Origin: Paludibacteraceae bacterium | GTDB lineage: Bacteria; Bacteroidota; Bacteroidia; Bacteroidales; Paludibacteraceae | Assembly: GCA_017558065.1 (NCBI GenBank) | Contig: JAFYWK010000079.1 | Coordinates: forward strand, 1 to 64,000 | Direction of reading: 5' to 3' | Length of the DNA stretch: 64,000 nucleotides | In this document: positions 25,652-33,849 of the stretch, piece by piece | How the letters are laid out: each line of letters begins with the position of its first letter | Position numbering within the stretch: position 1 is the first letter of the stretch | Translations under genes and position numbers: made by a program | Notes under the pieces: model-generated | Database searches by the model: none | Seen by the model: only the letters and a program-made list of their open reading frames with translations | What the model was told of the DNA's origin: nothing

Positions 25652-26896
25652 TTATTCTCCTTTCCACTCATTTAGTACTGATACAACATACTCCACTTGC
25701 TCCATTGTCATCGTTGGACTCATTGGCAAACTCAACTCCTCATCAGCAATCTGCTCTGAAATAGGAAGAATAAGCCTTTCCCATTCCCTCCCCTGAAGGA
25801 AAGGGTATTTTAGGTAACATTCCTGCAAATGTGGAGGGATTGGATAATGAATCACCGTACCTACCCCATTTTCAGCAAGATAGGATTGCAGTTTATCTCG
25901 TAACGAACTTGCCCCACAATCCCCTAAAGGGGAAGGGTGTAAGCCTACCTCTTTCTCCTCCCTAAAGGGAAGAGTATTTTTAACTAGAATTGGGAATAAG
26001 TGATAAACATTCTCAATATCAGGTAAACGTTTTGGTAGCGTAATCAACGGATTATTGATATTATCGTAGTAGTATGCTGCAATCTGCTGACGCAAGCGAG
26101 TATCCTCATCCAAATGACGGAGTTTCACATCTAACACAGCAGCTTGTATCTCATCCAAACGGCTATTGCGACCTGTGTATTTGAATACGTACTTCTTTTG
26201 GCTTCCATAATTCGCCAATGCACGTATCGCTGCAGCCAACTCATCATCATCCGTCGTAACAGCACCACCATCACCCAAAGCACCCAAATTTTTACCAGGA
26301 TAGAAACTATGCCCCGCTGCATCTCCAAGCGAACCAGTTCGCTTGTATTCCTTACCTTTAGCCTCTCGCCTCTCGCCTTTAACCTCAAATTTACAACCAT
26401 GCGCTTGCGCATTATCTTCGACAAGTTTCAAGTTGTACTTTTTGCAAAGCTCGCCAATTTTCTCCGTATATGCCAAACGTCCATAGAGATGCACAATGCA
26501 AATCGCTTTGGTACGTTCGGTTATACGCTCTTCGATGAGCGAGTCATCAATCTGCAAGGTTTCTGGATTTGGTTCTACCAATACGGGCACTAGGTTATTC
26601 TCAGTAATCGCTAATATGGTAGCAATATAGGTGTTAGCTGGTACAATCACCTCATCACCGGGCCACATCACACCCATTTCGATATAGGCACGGAAAATCC
26701 AGATAAGTGCATCCAAACCATTGGCACAACCGATACAATGTTTTGTACCAATATACTCTGCATAATGCTGCTCAAACTGCTCGTTCTCTTTGCCCTGCAA
26801 GTACCAACCACTATCTACCACGCGAAGCACTGCCTTGTGGATCTCATCGCGGTATTTAGCGGTTATGTCGTGTAATGATAAAAATGGTATTTTCAT
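25652..26896 (-). CDS. DegT/DnrJ/EryC1 sugar aminotransferase with in-frame repeat insertions (FdtB-like)
   Basis: About 414 residues from ATG 26896 ([10 protein letters not shown]). A PLP-dependent sugar aminotransferase: [44 protein letters not shown], and the lysine site [19 protein letters not shown]. With the FdtA-like ketoisomerase in this operon it probably makes a dTDP-3-amino-3,6-dideoxyhexose. The protein is longer than usual because repeats are translated: a five-unit heptamer block (26350-26384) between QAHGCKF and the TGSLGDA segment, and palindromic elements near [17 protein letters not shown] and [12 protein letters not shown]. Family members have short loops there. The core motifs are intact, so activity is plausible. 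Confidence 0.9.
   Translation of the reverse strand: MKIPFLSLHDITAKYRDEIHKAVLRVVDSGWYLQGKENEQFEQHYAEYIGTKHCIGCANGLDALIWIFRAYIEMGVMWPGDEVIVPANTYIATILAITENNLVPVLVEPNPETLQIDDSLIEERITERTKAICIVHLYGRLAYTEKIGELCKKYNLKLVEDNAQAHGCKFEVKGERREAKGKEYKRTGSLGDAAGHSFYPGKNLGALGDGGAVTTDDDELAAAIRALANYGSQKKYVFKYTGRNSRLDEIQAAVLDVKLRHLDEDTRLRQQIAAYYYDNINNPLITLPKRLPDIENVYHLFPILVKNTLPFREEKEVGLHPSPLGDCGASSLRDKLQSYLAENGVGTVIHYPIPPHLQECYLKYPFLQGREWERLILPISEQIADEELSLPMSPTMTMEQVEYVVSVLNEWKGE
25771..25813 (-). repeat. In-frame palindromic element 1 in the aminotransferase gene
   Basis: Plus-strand sequence GCCTTTCCCATTCCCTCCCC followed by TGAAGGAAAGGGTATTTTAG: a CCCTCCC/GGAAAGGG dyad. It aligns with 25941-25984 in the same gene (GCCT...CTCC, then AAGGGAAGAGTATTTT). 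Both are in frame. Confidence 0.6.
25912..25984 (-). repeat. In-frame palindromic elements 2 and 3 in the aminotransferase gene
   Basis: Two dyads lie in a row: ATCCCCTAAAGGGGAAGGG at 25919-25937 and CTCCTCCCTAAAGGGAAGAG at about 25954-25973. The CCCTAAAGGG core recurs in the TonB receptor gene at 39722-39750. They encode [20 protein letters not shown]. Confidence 0.65.
26350..26384 (-). repeat. In-frame five-unit heptamer repeat in the aminotransferase gene
   Basis: On the coding strand: GGTTAAA, GGCGAGA, GGCGAGA, GGCTAAA, GGTAAGG, an exact 7-bp period over 35 bp. It encodes the lysine/arginine-rich segment [14 protein letters not shown], which normal family members lack. Confidence 0.8.
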
Positions 26897-26909
26897 AAAC
26901 ATGCACGTT

Positions 26910-27926
26910 TTATCCTATTTTTAACACAAGTCCTGCTACTGACAAACCTACACCAAATCCACATAATAACATCATATCTCCTTTTTGGATATGCGAAATC
27001 ATTCGTTTTATCGTTATAGGAATCGTCGAAGAAACGGTATTTCCTCCATCTTCCAAATCAATAACAAATTTTTCTTTAGGTATTGAGCTTCGTACACGAG
27101 CCATATTTAACATAAACATGTTTGCTTGGTGGAATATGTACCAATTTATATCTTCTTTGTGCAATCGATTTTTTATAAGTGTTTGCTCTACTACGTAAGG
27201 TACTATTTTAGCACTAAATTCAAAAATAGACTTGCCATCCATAAACAAATAATCAGAAGACGATCTATAAGTACCATCATCATTTAAGAGAACCTCCTCT
27301 TTTCCTTTGTTTGGGTTTCGTGAGCCACCATTTTCTACAATCAAGTCCCTATATTGTGCACCCATAGTCAAATAGGATGATTCCAAAATCTCAGCGTTCA
27401 AACCGTCTGCACATTTATCGCGAGTAATTAGTGAAGCTGAGGCCGCATCTCCAAAAATAGTCTTACATGATTTATCTTCTGGATGAATATATTTTGAATA
27501 TGTTTCTGAAGTAATTAGTAATACACACTTAACCTGACCAGACACTATCAAACCTTTAGCCAAACCTAATCCATAGACATATCCAGAACATCCCATATTA
27601 TAATCAAATGCTACACATTCTTCTTTTATTCCTAGCCTGTGTTGTAAAATGCATGCTGATGTTGGCAAGAAATAGTCTGGACTCTGTGTACAAAGAATAA
27701 TGCAATCTATTTGCTTCTTATCTACATTATATTCATTGAATAGATTGTTTGCTGCACACTCCGCCATATCAACAGAAGTTTCATTATCTGCAGATATATA
27801 ACGCCTATAGATTCCTGTTTTTGCTGAAATTTTATCAGCAGACCACTCTGGATGAAGATTTGTTATATCTTCATTTGTCAAACATTTTTTTGGATGATAA
27901 TATGAGATAGCTTGAATATATGCCAT
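26910..27926 (-). CDS. 3-oxoacyl-ACP synthase III-like protein (KAS III/FabH family)
   Basis: A 338-residue thiolase-fold condensing enzyme. The catalytic triad is visible: Cys113 in [11 protein letters not shown], His264 in YIFHQANMF, and Asn294 in [11 protein letters not shown]. Length and motif spacing match the FabH family, which joins an acyl-CoA to malonyl-ACP or transfers acyl groups. It lies 1 bp upstream of nothing else in fatty-acid synthesis but directly after a dedicated ACP gene (1-bp gap) inside a glycan locus. I infer that it prepares or transfers a short acyl group for decorating an amino sugar rather than acting in bulk lipid synthesis. Confidence 0.85.
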   Translation of the reverse strand: MAYIQAISYYHPKKCLTNEDITNLHPEWSADKISAKTGIYRRYISADNETSVDMAECAANNLFNEYNVDKKQIDCIILCTQSPDYFLPTSACILQHRLGIKEECVAFDYNMGCSGYVYGLGLAKGLIVSGQVKCVLLITSETYSKYIHPEDKSCKTIFGDAASASLITRDKCADGLNAEILESSYLTMGAQYRDLIVENGGSRNPNKGKEEVLLNDDGTYRSSSDYLFMDGKSIFEFSAKIVPYVVEQTLIKNRLHKEDINWYIFHQANMFMLNMARVRSSIPKEKFVIDLEDGGNTVSSTIPITIKRMISHIQKGDMMLLCGFGVGLSVAGLVLKIG

Positions 27927-27927
27927 T

Positions 27928-28155
27928 TTAGTGTTTTTTTGTTGCTGCTTGGTACAAATCTTTCGTAGTATGACAACTCAAAAATTCTTTAACAGACATA
28001 TCATAATTAAGATTCTCTTGAATTGTCATCAACATTGCATAACCGATGAGTGAATCAAACTCATCATTATCACGAAATTTAGTTTCAGGAGTTAATTTTG
28101 TTCCGTTGAGATACAACTCCTCGCACATTGCATTAAAATCTTCTAAAGTAATCAT
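27928..28155 (-). CDS. Dedicated acyl carrier protein
   Basis: A 75-residue acidic helical protein with the phosphopantetheine attachment motif DSLIG (Ser35) in the expected position, after KFRDNDEF. This is the size and layout of a stand-alone ACP. The helix-2 sequence GYAMLMTIQENL deviates from FabD/FabF-type housekeeping ACPs. Its partner is the adjacent KAS III-like gene, 1 bp away. It belongs to the polysaccharide operon, so the thioester-bound group is probably destined for a glycan substituent. Confidence 0.85.
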   Translation of the reverse strand: MITLEDFNAMCEELYLNGTKLTPETKFRDNDEFDSLIGYAMLMTIQENLNYDMSVKEFLSCHTTKDLYQAATKKH

Positions 28156-28169
28156 AATATTTTATTTTT

Positions 28170-29099
28170 TTAATCTTCTATCAATTCAGCATAGCCAAAC
28201 CCAGACTTTCCACAACCATTACCATTATAAAACATGTATACCTTATCTGCATACTTAAATAAAAATGGGTAACTAATATTGTTGCTATCCCAACCTTCAT
28301 TAGACAAGTCTATCCCTGCTTCATTATCCATTCGTATCCATTGTACACCATTATGTGATTCTGCATAACCTATATAATAACCTCTAGAATAAGTGCGTAT
28401 TGAATAATACATTTTAAATTTTCCTTCGTCATACCAAACATAGGGACGACCAAAACCGTGTTCGTCTTCATTTTTGTATTCTAAACACTGAACAGGTTCA
28501 CTCCAATGAACACCATCATAAGACTCACATGTTTTCATTATGTATAAAGGTCTTAATTTTCCTTGCGACTCAATCCAACCTTTCTTATAACTACCTATAT
28601 ACCACATTCGAAATTTACCATTGTGCATTATAACATTAACCCCACAACGTGCATATAATTCATCATTCACTCTGTCTAATATTGGAGACTTAGAATAACG
28701 TTTAAACGATAATCCACCATCTTCACTTATCGCCAAACCACAAAACATATAATATGGCACTTTAACTCCTAATTGAAAACCTATGTAGTAGAGATAAATT
28801 TTATCTTTATGTTTAATAATAGAAATCGGAACAACTCCGTTGTCATCAAAAGTGCCAACTTCACCGATATCTAATATTGGATTTTTGCTAATCTCTATAA
28901 TATCTTTAGGATTATTCGGATTAACATCTACATATCCTATTCTTCCCACATTATTCTCATCACAAAAACCAACAAAAATACGTAGTCTATCACCATACAT
29001 TAACAGAGGTGTTGGTAACATCGCAAATTGTTTTTGCCATTTCACAGAACCATCTGGGCAATATATAAGTCCTTTTTTACACCAATTCATATTCCTCAT
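28170..29099 (-). CDS. Five-bladed beta-propeller glycosidase-like protein (GH43/GH130-type)
   Basis: A 309-residue protein made of repeated beta-propeller blades: IFVGFCDENNVGRIGYVDV, KIYLYYIGFQLGV, KFRMWYIGSYKKGW, KFKMYYSIRTYSRGYYIGYAES, KVYMFYNGNGCGKSGFGYAEL. Each blade has the YY/W-x-G pattern of GH43, GH32 and GH130 propellers. No signal peptide is visible, so it would be cytoplasmic. Such proteins occur in O-antigen loci, where they may act as phosphorylases or glycosyl transfer factors. The specific reaction is unknown. A second ATG at 29090 is an alternative start. It overlaps the upstream NeuD-like gene by 23 bp. Confidence 0.65.
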   Translation of the reverse strand: MRNMNWCKKGLIYCPDGSVKWQKQFAMLPTPLLMYGDRLRIFVGFCDENNVGRIGYVDVNPNNPKDIIEISKNPILDIGEVGTFDDNGVVPISIIKHKDKIYLYYIGFQLGVKVPYYMFCGLAISEDGGLSFKRYSKSPILDRVNDELYARCGVNVIMHNGKFRMWYIGSYKKGWIESQGKLRPLYIMKTCESYDGVHWSEPVQCLEYKNEDEHGFGRPYVWYDEGKFKMYYSIRTYSRGYYIGYAESHNGVQWIRMDNEAGIDLSNEGWDSNNISYPFLFKYADKVYMFYNGNGCGKSGFGYAELIED

Positions 29100-29769
29100 T
29101 TATACCATTAAATTGTTTAGCTGTAATGATTTGCTTTTGAGCATAAGGCATTTTCATAATTGCATTCGAAGGAACATCTTTGGCAATTATTGATCCTAAC
29201 CCGATCATACAAAAATCACCTAATTTTACACCATCAGCAATCGTTGAATTTACACCTATGAAACAATTTTTTTCTATTTCACAAAAACCAGAAATAACCA
29301 CATGAGATGACACAAAACAATTGTCATGTATTTTCGTACTATGACCAATGTGATTTCCACTCCATAAAATAACATTATTCCCAATTTTAGCAAATGATTG
29401 AATCACATTATGCTCCATTATAAAACAATTATCTCCAATTTCGACATCAAATCCCACATACGCTTGTGATGAAATATAAGTTGCCATCGTATACCCTAAT
29501 GATTTAACGTGTGAATATAGACGTGCTCGCAGTGTGTTTAATTTTGTAGCACTGACGGCAACAAATACCTCATAATCATTTGGACTGAAAAAAACATTTA
29601 ATCTTTCAAGTGGTACGATGTCTAAACCTCGCATTGTTGTTCCGGTTATGTAATCCTCTTCAACGGCAAATGCAACGACATCATATTGAGAATCATTTGT
29701 AAAGTAGAGATACGCTAACTCTGCTGTTTCACCGTTACCTACTATTATTAATTTCTTAGTTTTAATCAT
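29077..29769 (-). CDS. NeuD-family hexapeptide-repeat acyltransferase
   Basis: A 230-residue protein with an N-terminal Rossmann-like half (KLIIVGNGETAELAYLYF, then DYITGTTMRGLDIVP) and a C-terminal left-handed beta helix of hexapeptide repeats (NCFIMEHNVIQSFAKIGNNV, GNHIGHSTKIHDNCFVSSHV, IGVNSTIADGVKLGDFCMIG). This two-part design is that of the sialic acid O-acetyltransferase NeuD/PglD family, which acetylates amino sugars or nucleotide sugars. It is a plausible partner for the FdtA/FdtB-type pathway. It overlaps both neighbours (4 bp upstream, 23 bp downstream). Confidence 0.8.
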   Translation of the reverse strand: MIKTKKLIIVGNGETAELAYLYFTNDSQYDVVAFAVEEDYITGTTMRGLDIVPLERLNVFFSPNDYEVFVAVSATKLNTLRARLYSHVKSLGYTMATYISSQAYVGFDVEIGDNCFIMEHNVIQSFAKIGNNVILWSGNHIGHSTKIHDNCFVSSHVVISGFCEIEKNCFIGVNSTIADGVKLGDFCMIGLGSIIAKDVPSNAIMKMPYAQKQIITAKQFNGINEEYELV

Positions 29770-30701
29770 ACCCTTATCTCATAAAAATCATACACAATTC
29801 CTCTACCTCCAAATTCTTGCTTTTGTGACGCTAAACCTTCATTTAAAAATAAACCTTCATTTTCTGTTGAAATACCAAAATCAAAATATTCTTTATTAGA
29901 ATAGCAGTCATTTATTAAATAATCCATGACGATATCAAGCGCTCCACATTTTCTTCCTTCTTCAGAATTTGCAATATATTGAGTATGTGCAACCTTTGGG
30001 GTTAAATACATCAACACTCCTGCAAGCATTTTATCGTCATCATACGCAACGTATAATTTAATATTTTCCGGGAAACGATCTGCTAATAAACTTATTTCTG
30101 TTGATGTATGTACTGGTGTGGCATTGTGATGAATTCGAAGAACATCTGCCAGCAAATCTATATAAGTTTTAAAATCCGCGGATTCTTTCACTATGATTCC
30201 ATTTTTTAATGCTTTTTTCACCCCTCTACGTCTTCTTTCTGAAAAATTAAGACGATTTGGTGTATGAATGGTAGTAGATACATCTCTACGAATTAATTTA
30301 GCCCCATTGCGAAATAGCGCATACAAATCCTCATCTGATGGATAAATATGATAAATAGAGGGGACTCGTTTGTATATTATTCGGGATATTCCATTTTTAA
30401 CACAAAACTCCTTTAATGCACCAAAGATTGATAGCATCAATTGCACTGTCATCTTCAAATTTGTAATTATCCCACCATAAGTCAATCCTCCATGCGAACG
30501 TATTTCTGTACCATGTTGAGAAGCAGGAAACAAAGCTACCAAATCATTATCATTATAAAACATCAAAGAATAATCTATGAAACGATTCGAATGATAATCT
30601 ATATACCCACGCTTAAGCATAAAAGTACCATTCTTAGAAGCATCCACAAATGCGTCCCATACTGCACTATACTCAGAATTATATCTACTAATTGTTATCA
30701 T
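29766..30701 (-). CDS. GNAT/FemAB-like acyltransferase
   Basis: A 311-residue protein with the double-GNAT look of FemAB/BioF2-like enzymes: SAVWDAFVDASKNGTFMLKRGY, MFYNDNDLVALFPAS, a central arginine-rich stretch FSERRRRGVKKALKNGI, KLYVAYDDDKMLAGVLMYLT, and the end block YFDFGISTENEGLFLNEGL. It is cytoplasmic, and the acceptor is probably a sugar nucleotide or lipid-linked glycan. The start overlaps the stop of the ketoisomerase gene by 4 bp. Substrate unknown. Confidence 0.7.
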   Translation of the reverse strand: MITISRYNSEYSAVWDAFVDASKNGTFMLKRGYIDYHSNRFIDYSLMFYNDNDLVALFPASQHGTEIRSHGGLTYGGIITNLKMTVQLMLSIFGALKEFCVKNGISRIIYKRVPSIYHIYPSDEDLYALFRNGAKLIRRDVSTTIHTPNRLNFSERRRRGVKKALKNGIIVKESADFKTYIDLLADVLRIHHNATPVHTSTEISLLADRFPENIKLYVAYDDDKMLAGVLMYLTPKVAHTQYIANSEEGRKCGALDIVMDYLINDCYSNKEYFDFGISTENEGLFLNEGLASQKQEFGGRGIVYDFYEIRV

Positions 30702-31120
30702 TTTTTCTTATAATTCAAAAAACTTTCATAATCACGGATATAATCTACTGAATCATAGTGTTCACTTGCAAGGCAAAGAAGCACTGCACCACTCGAAAAA
30801 TCATCCAAATCACGCCATATGCCAGGAACGACTAACAATCCATAGTATGAGCGATTGAGATTGAATGATTTTTTCTCAGTTCCATCATCTAATGTTACTG
30901 TAAATGAACCATTAGCCGCAACGATTAGTTGATACAACTCCTTATGAGCATGAGCGCCACGACTCTCACCACCCGGTACGTCATATAAATAATAGACTCG
31001 CTTGATATCAAATGGGACATCGACCCCACCCTCAATAGGTGTGAGGTTACCACGTGGATCGTTTATCTTACGCAAGTCAATAAGCTTGCAATCATCAATT
31101 GTTGTCTTTTTGCTATTCAT
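30698..31120 (-). CDS. fdtA: dTDP-sugar 3,4-ketoisomerase, FdtA/QdtA family
   Basis: About 140 residues from ATG 31120 (MNSKKTTIDDCKL), a typical FdtA length; the upstream frame to 31165 overlaps an acetyltransferase remnant and is not needed. A cupin of the WxcM/FdtA type: KINDPRGNLTPIEGG, KRVYYLYDVPGGESRGAHAH (metal or catalytic histidines 57 and 59), LYQLIVAANGSFTVTLDDG, and VVPGIWRDLDDFSSGAVLL. It moves the keto group of dTDP-4-keto-6-deoxyglucose from C4 to C3, the step before 3-amination by the DegT enzyme in this operon. FdtA versus QdtA stereochemistry cannot be decided. Confidence 0.85.
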   Translation of the reverse strand: MNSKKTTIDDCKLIDLRKINDPRGNLTPIEGGVDVPFDIKRVYYLYDVPGGESRGAHAHKELYQLIVAANGSFTVTLDDGTEKKSFNLNRSYYGLLVVPGIWRDLDDFSSGAVLLCLASEHYDSVDYIRDYESFLNYKKK

Positions 31121-31405
31121 ATACATATATTGTTTTACAATAAACAGCAGGAATTCCCCGCACAATTGTATTTTCTTTTATATCTTCAAACACGACGACG
31201 CCATTTGCAACAATGGCAATATTACCAATATGAACTCCTTTACAAATTGAGACATTTATTCCTAACCACACATTATTACCTATTACCACATCTTTTGATT
31301 TCTGCTGCCCAAAATATTACCAATAGGTTTTAAGGAGGACATTCGACGATAGTACCACATCCTGAGATGTCTCACAATTTTATATAAACTAATTTGCATG
31401 TTCAT
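31113..31405 (-). pseudogene. Internally deleted hexapeptide acetyltransferase
   Basis: The ATG at 31405 starts MNMQISLYKIVRHLRMWYYR, an N-terminus typical of serine-acetyltransferase-like (WbbJ/CysE) enzymes, but the frame stops after about 40 codons. In another frame the C-terminal half of the same family appears: KDVVIGNNVWLGINVSICKG, IGNIAIVANGVVV, then NTIVRGIPAVYCKT and a stop at 31113-31115. The middle of the protein is missing and the frames do not join, so the gene is broken. It starts 6 bp after the upstream glycosyltransferase stop and overlaps the fdtA-like start, as a former operon member would. Confidence 0.75.
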
Positions 31406-31411
31406 TCTAGT

Positions 31412-33121
31412 TTACCAAATATTTTCCAATTTATAACACTCAATCAACGCTCGAAGTTGTGCATCGTTCTTACCTTGAGTCACATTTTGATAAAAGAGCG
31501 TACCCTTTTGCGTCAAATCATATTCTTCAACACGGTTTATAGAACGATGTAAACCAAAACCTGCTCCCTTTATCAACTTTGTTTTTATTCCTAACCGTTT
31601 TTCCATCACCCAAAACCATATATCATCAGCCGTCGGGCATAAGTTCATAAAAACATCCTTATTACAAATTTCCTCATCAAATATATGAGGAGGATAAATA
31701 GTACCATTTCCTGCGAATAGAGCATATTCACTTTGCTCGTTCCCATACTTGCAATCCATCCATTCATGGTAAGGCAAATATTTACCATTGCGCTTTTGAG
31801 GAATATTTGCCCACGAGCCAATGACAGTCCGTTTGTCCGATGCCTCATATTCTTTGACAAGCCACTCTATGATAGATGGATTATAATAGAAATCATCATC
31901 AAGAGTAACAATTGGATTGTTTGAATACATCTGCAAAGCAGGTATTAATTTCTTGAATGAACGAATATCCTCTACATAACAAAACTCTACTCCAATCTTT
32001 TGAAAATGTTTCAGTATTGCAGGTAACTTTTCATCTGACCAATTATCATTATCTAAATAAACAACGACTTTTTTAGGCATCATCGTTTGTCCTAATAACG
32101 AATACAACATATAGGGAAGCGCATCCTTTACACGCCTTCCATAACTCGTCACTGAACACACAATATCTTCTACACTCTCTACATCAAAAAAACGCTTCGT
32201 ATTGATTGCATATACCTCTTTTTCTATTTGTCTTTTTTGTAATTTATCCTCCTTATATAACCTTCGTATGAAAGATTGATGCTTAATACTTTTCTTTAGT
32301 TCATAATAACCCACTTGTTTCATCAATTTTCGCATTTTCCATAATGCGCGACCTAAAAGCGTATGAGAAAACTTCTCAAAAAAGATATATTTCTCGCTAT
32401 TTACAATTGACCGATATGCATTTCCAACATCCACAGTATTGGCAAACATAGGTACTATTTCTCTATATCCCCTATCTAATTCTACTTTCATCTTGTCGGT
32501 ATTCTCCACATTATTTGACACTCCATCCTGTTCACATAAAGACAATATCATATTTATTTGCTTATATGAGCAGCGACAAACAGTTAACGCCTCAAGGAAG
32601 AACAACCAATCTGCGATAAATCGATATGATGTGTCATACAGATGGATGCGATCAAACAATTCTCGTTTGATTAAGGTAGATTGATGAGGCAGAACGCCAG
32701 TATTTATTACAGATGGTGGAGCAGTCATGATTTTCTCTGACCTTGTTGCTGTTTTCTCATAGAAAGCGTGACTAGATATAATATCAGCAACCAAGTCGTG
32801 CCTAAATAACTCATCCAAAACAGTATCAGAATACAAACAGTCACCTGAATTAAGGAAAAGACAATACTCACCGCTTACCATCTTGATACCCTTATTCATT
32901 GCATCAAAGATTCCTTCATCTCGCTCTGAGATCCATTTGATTGGATATCTTTCTGCATATAAATCTGCATATGTTTGAATAACATCAACAAATTTATCTG
33001 TACTGCCCCCATCTATAATGACATGTTCAAATCCACACCACGTCTGCTCTGCAACTGAGTCAAGCGTTTTCTTTAACCCAGCAGCATTATTGTAGTTGAC
33101 TGTTATTATGGATAATTTCAT
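31412..33121 (-). CDS. Two-domain glycosyltransferase (GT2 plus second GT-A domain)
   Basis: A 569-residue protein with two catalytic units. Residues 1-250 are a GT2 domain: KLSIITVNYNNAAGLKKTLDS, FEHVIIDGGSTDKF, CLFLNSGDCLYSD (DxD-like). After a basic, helical linker (QKRQIEKEVYAIN), residues about 310-560 form a second GT-A-like unit: VCSVTSYGRRVKDALPYML, KKVVVYLDNDNWSD, NPIVTLDDDFYYNPSIIEWL (DDD metal motif) and PTADDIWFWVMEKRLGIKT. A fused enzyme could add two successive sugars. Both active-site acid motifs are present. Confidence 0.8.
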   Translation of the reverse strand: MKLSIITVNYNNAAGLKKTLDSVAEQTWCGFEHVIIDGGSTDKFVDVIQTYADLYAERYPIKWISERDEGIFDAMNKGIKMVSGEYCLFLNSGDCLYSDTVLDELFRHDLVADIISSHAFYEKTATRSEKIMTAPPSVINTGVLPHQSTLIKRELFDRIHLYDTSYRFIADWLFFLEALTVCRCSYKQINMILSLCEQDGVSNNVENTDKMKVELDRGYREIVPMFANTVDVGNAYRSIVNSEKYIFFEKFSHTLLGRALWKMRKLMKQVGYYELKKSIKHQSFIRRLYKEDKLQKRQIEKEVYAINTKRFFDVESVEDIVCSVTSYGRRVKDALPYMLYSLLGQTMMPKKVVVYLDNDNWSDEKLPAILKHFQKIGVEFCYVEDIRSFKKLIPALQMYSNNPIVTLDDDFYYNPSIIEWLVKEYEASDKRTVIGSWANIPQKRNGKYLPYHEWMDCKYGNEQSEYALFAGNGTIYPPHIFDEEICNKDVFMNLCPTADDIWFWVMEKRLGIKTKLIKGAGFGLHRSINRVEEYDLTQKGTLFYQNVTQGKNDAQLRALIECYKLENIW

Positions 33122-33125
33122 TATA

Positions 33126-33800
33126 CTAATTTATTTTTCTAATTACTTTTGCAGGCACACCTGCTGCTAAAACTTTACTCGGTATATCCTTATTTACCAA
33201 TGACATAGTCCCCACGACAGCCTCATTCCCTATATGCACTCCCTTTAATATCGTTGTATTGGCACCTATCCAACATTTTTCTCCTATAATTACTGGACTA
33301 TGTTTGCCTTTATTTCCAGCGAGACGTTCCTCTGCATCTAAAGCATGAAAATCATTATCATATATATTAGCGTTTGCTCCCACCATTGTTTGCGCCCCTA
33401 TCTCAATATATTCATTGGCAACAATGCTTACTCCTGACACACCGACACCTTCACGCAAAATGATAATAGCTCCTGGTGTCATGGCTGCTAATATTGTCGG
33501 ATGACTAATTCCTGCCTCATTATAATACGAACTAGACACCATTGTAACACCTTTCTCTATAATAATTCTAGCATTAGGATGCTTTGTTATTTGAGGCTTG
33601 CCACATAAAGTGACATACCCATATTCCGTTTCCACGCCACACGATAATAAGAAATCATAGTCTTCCTTCTTTTTTAGTTCTGCTAATTGTTCTAACGTTG
33701 GAGGCGGGAAGAATATACGCCATAGACGTCGTGCTATACGGTATATTATGTTTTCGCTTAGTGTGTGTGTATGTGCGTGTATGTGTGTGTGTGTGTTCAC
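33126..33800 (-). CDS. Hexapeptide acyltransferase with CA-repeat-encoded N-terminus
   Basis: A 224-residue frame beginning with GTG; no in-frame ATG occurs before Met87. Residues 1-14 (His/Thr alternation) are encoded by a CA dinucleotide tract. Residues 15-70 are helical (IIYRIARRLWRIFFPPPTLEQL), and residues 75-224 form the left-handed beta helix of the maltose/WbbJ acetyltransferase family: VSIVANEYIEIGAQTMVGAN, NDFHAL (catalytic His), SPVIIGEKCWIGANTTILKG, VHIGNEAVVGTMSLV, AAGVPAKVIRKI. It should acetylate a sugar of the surface glycan. The repeat at its 5' end makes slipped-strand switching plausible. It follows the Wzt-like gene by 49 bp. Confidence 0.8.
   Translation of the reverse strand: MNTHTHIHAHTHTLSENIIYRIARRLWRIFFPPPTLEQLAELKKKEDYDFLLSCGVETEYGYVTLCGKPQITKHPNARIIIEKGVTMVSSSYYNEAGISHPTILAAMTPGAIIILREGVGVSGVSIVANEYIEIGAQTMVGANANIYDNDFHALDAEERLAGNKGKHSPVIIGEKCWIGANTTILKGVHIGNEAVVGTMSLVNKDIPSKVLAAGVPAKVIRKIN
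33761..33796 (-). repeat. CA/TG dinucleotide microsatellite at a gene start
   Basis: About 36 bp of alternating TG on the plus strand (CA on the coding strand) with three interruptions. The longest pure run is about 13 bp at 33783-33796. It begins 2 bp inside the acyltransferase reading frame, so length changes would shift the frame. Confidence 0.85.
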
Positions 33801-33849
33801 GTCTCGTAATCGTAAATTTGTGGTTTCGTTATCTATGCTCTCGTAATTA

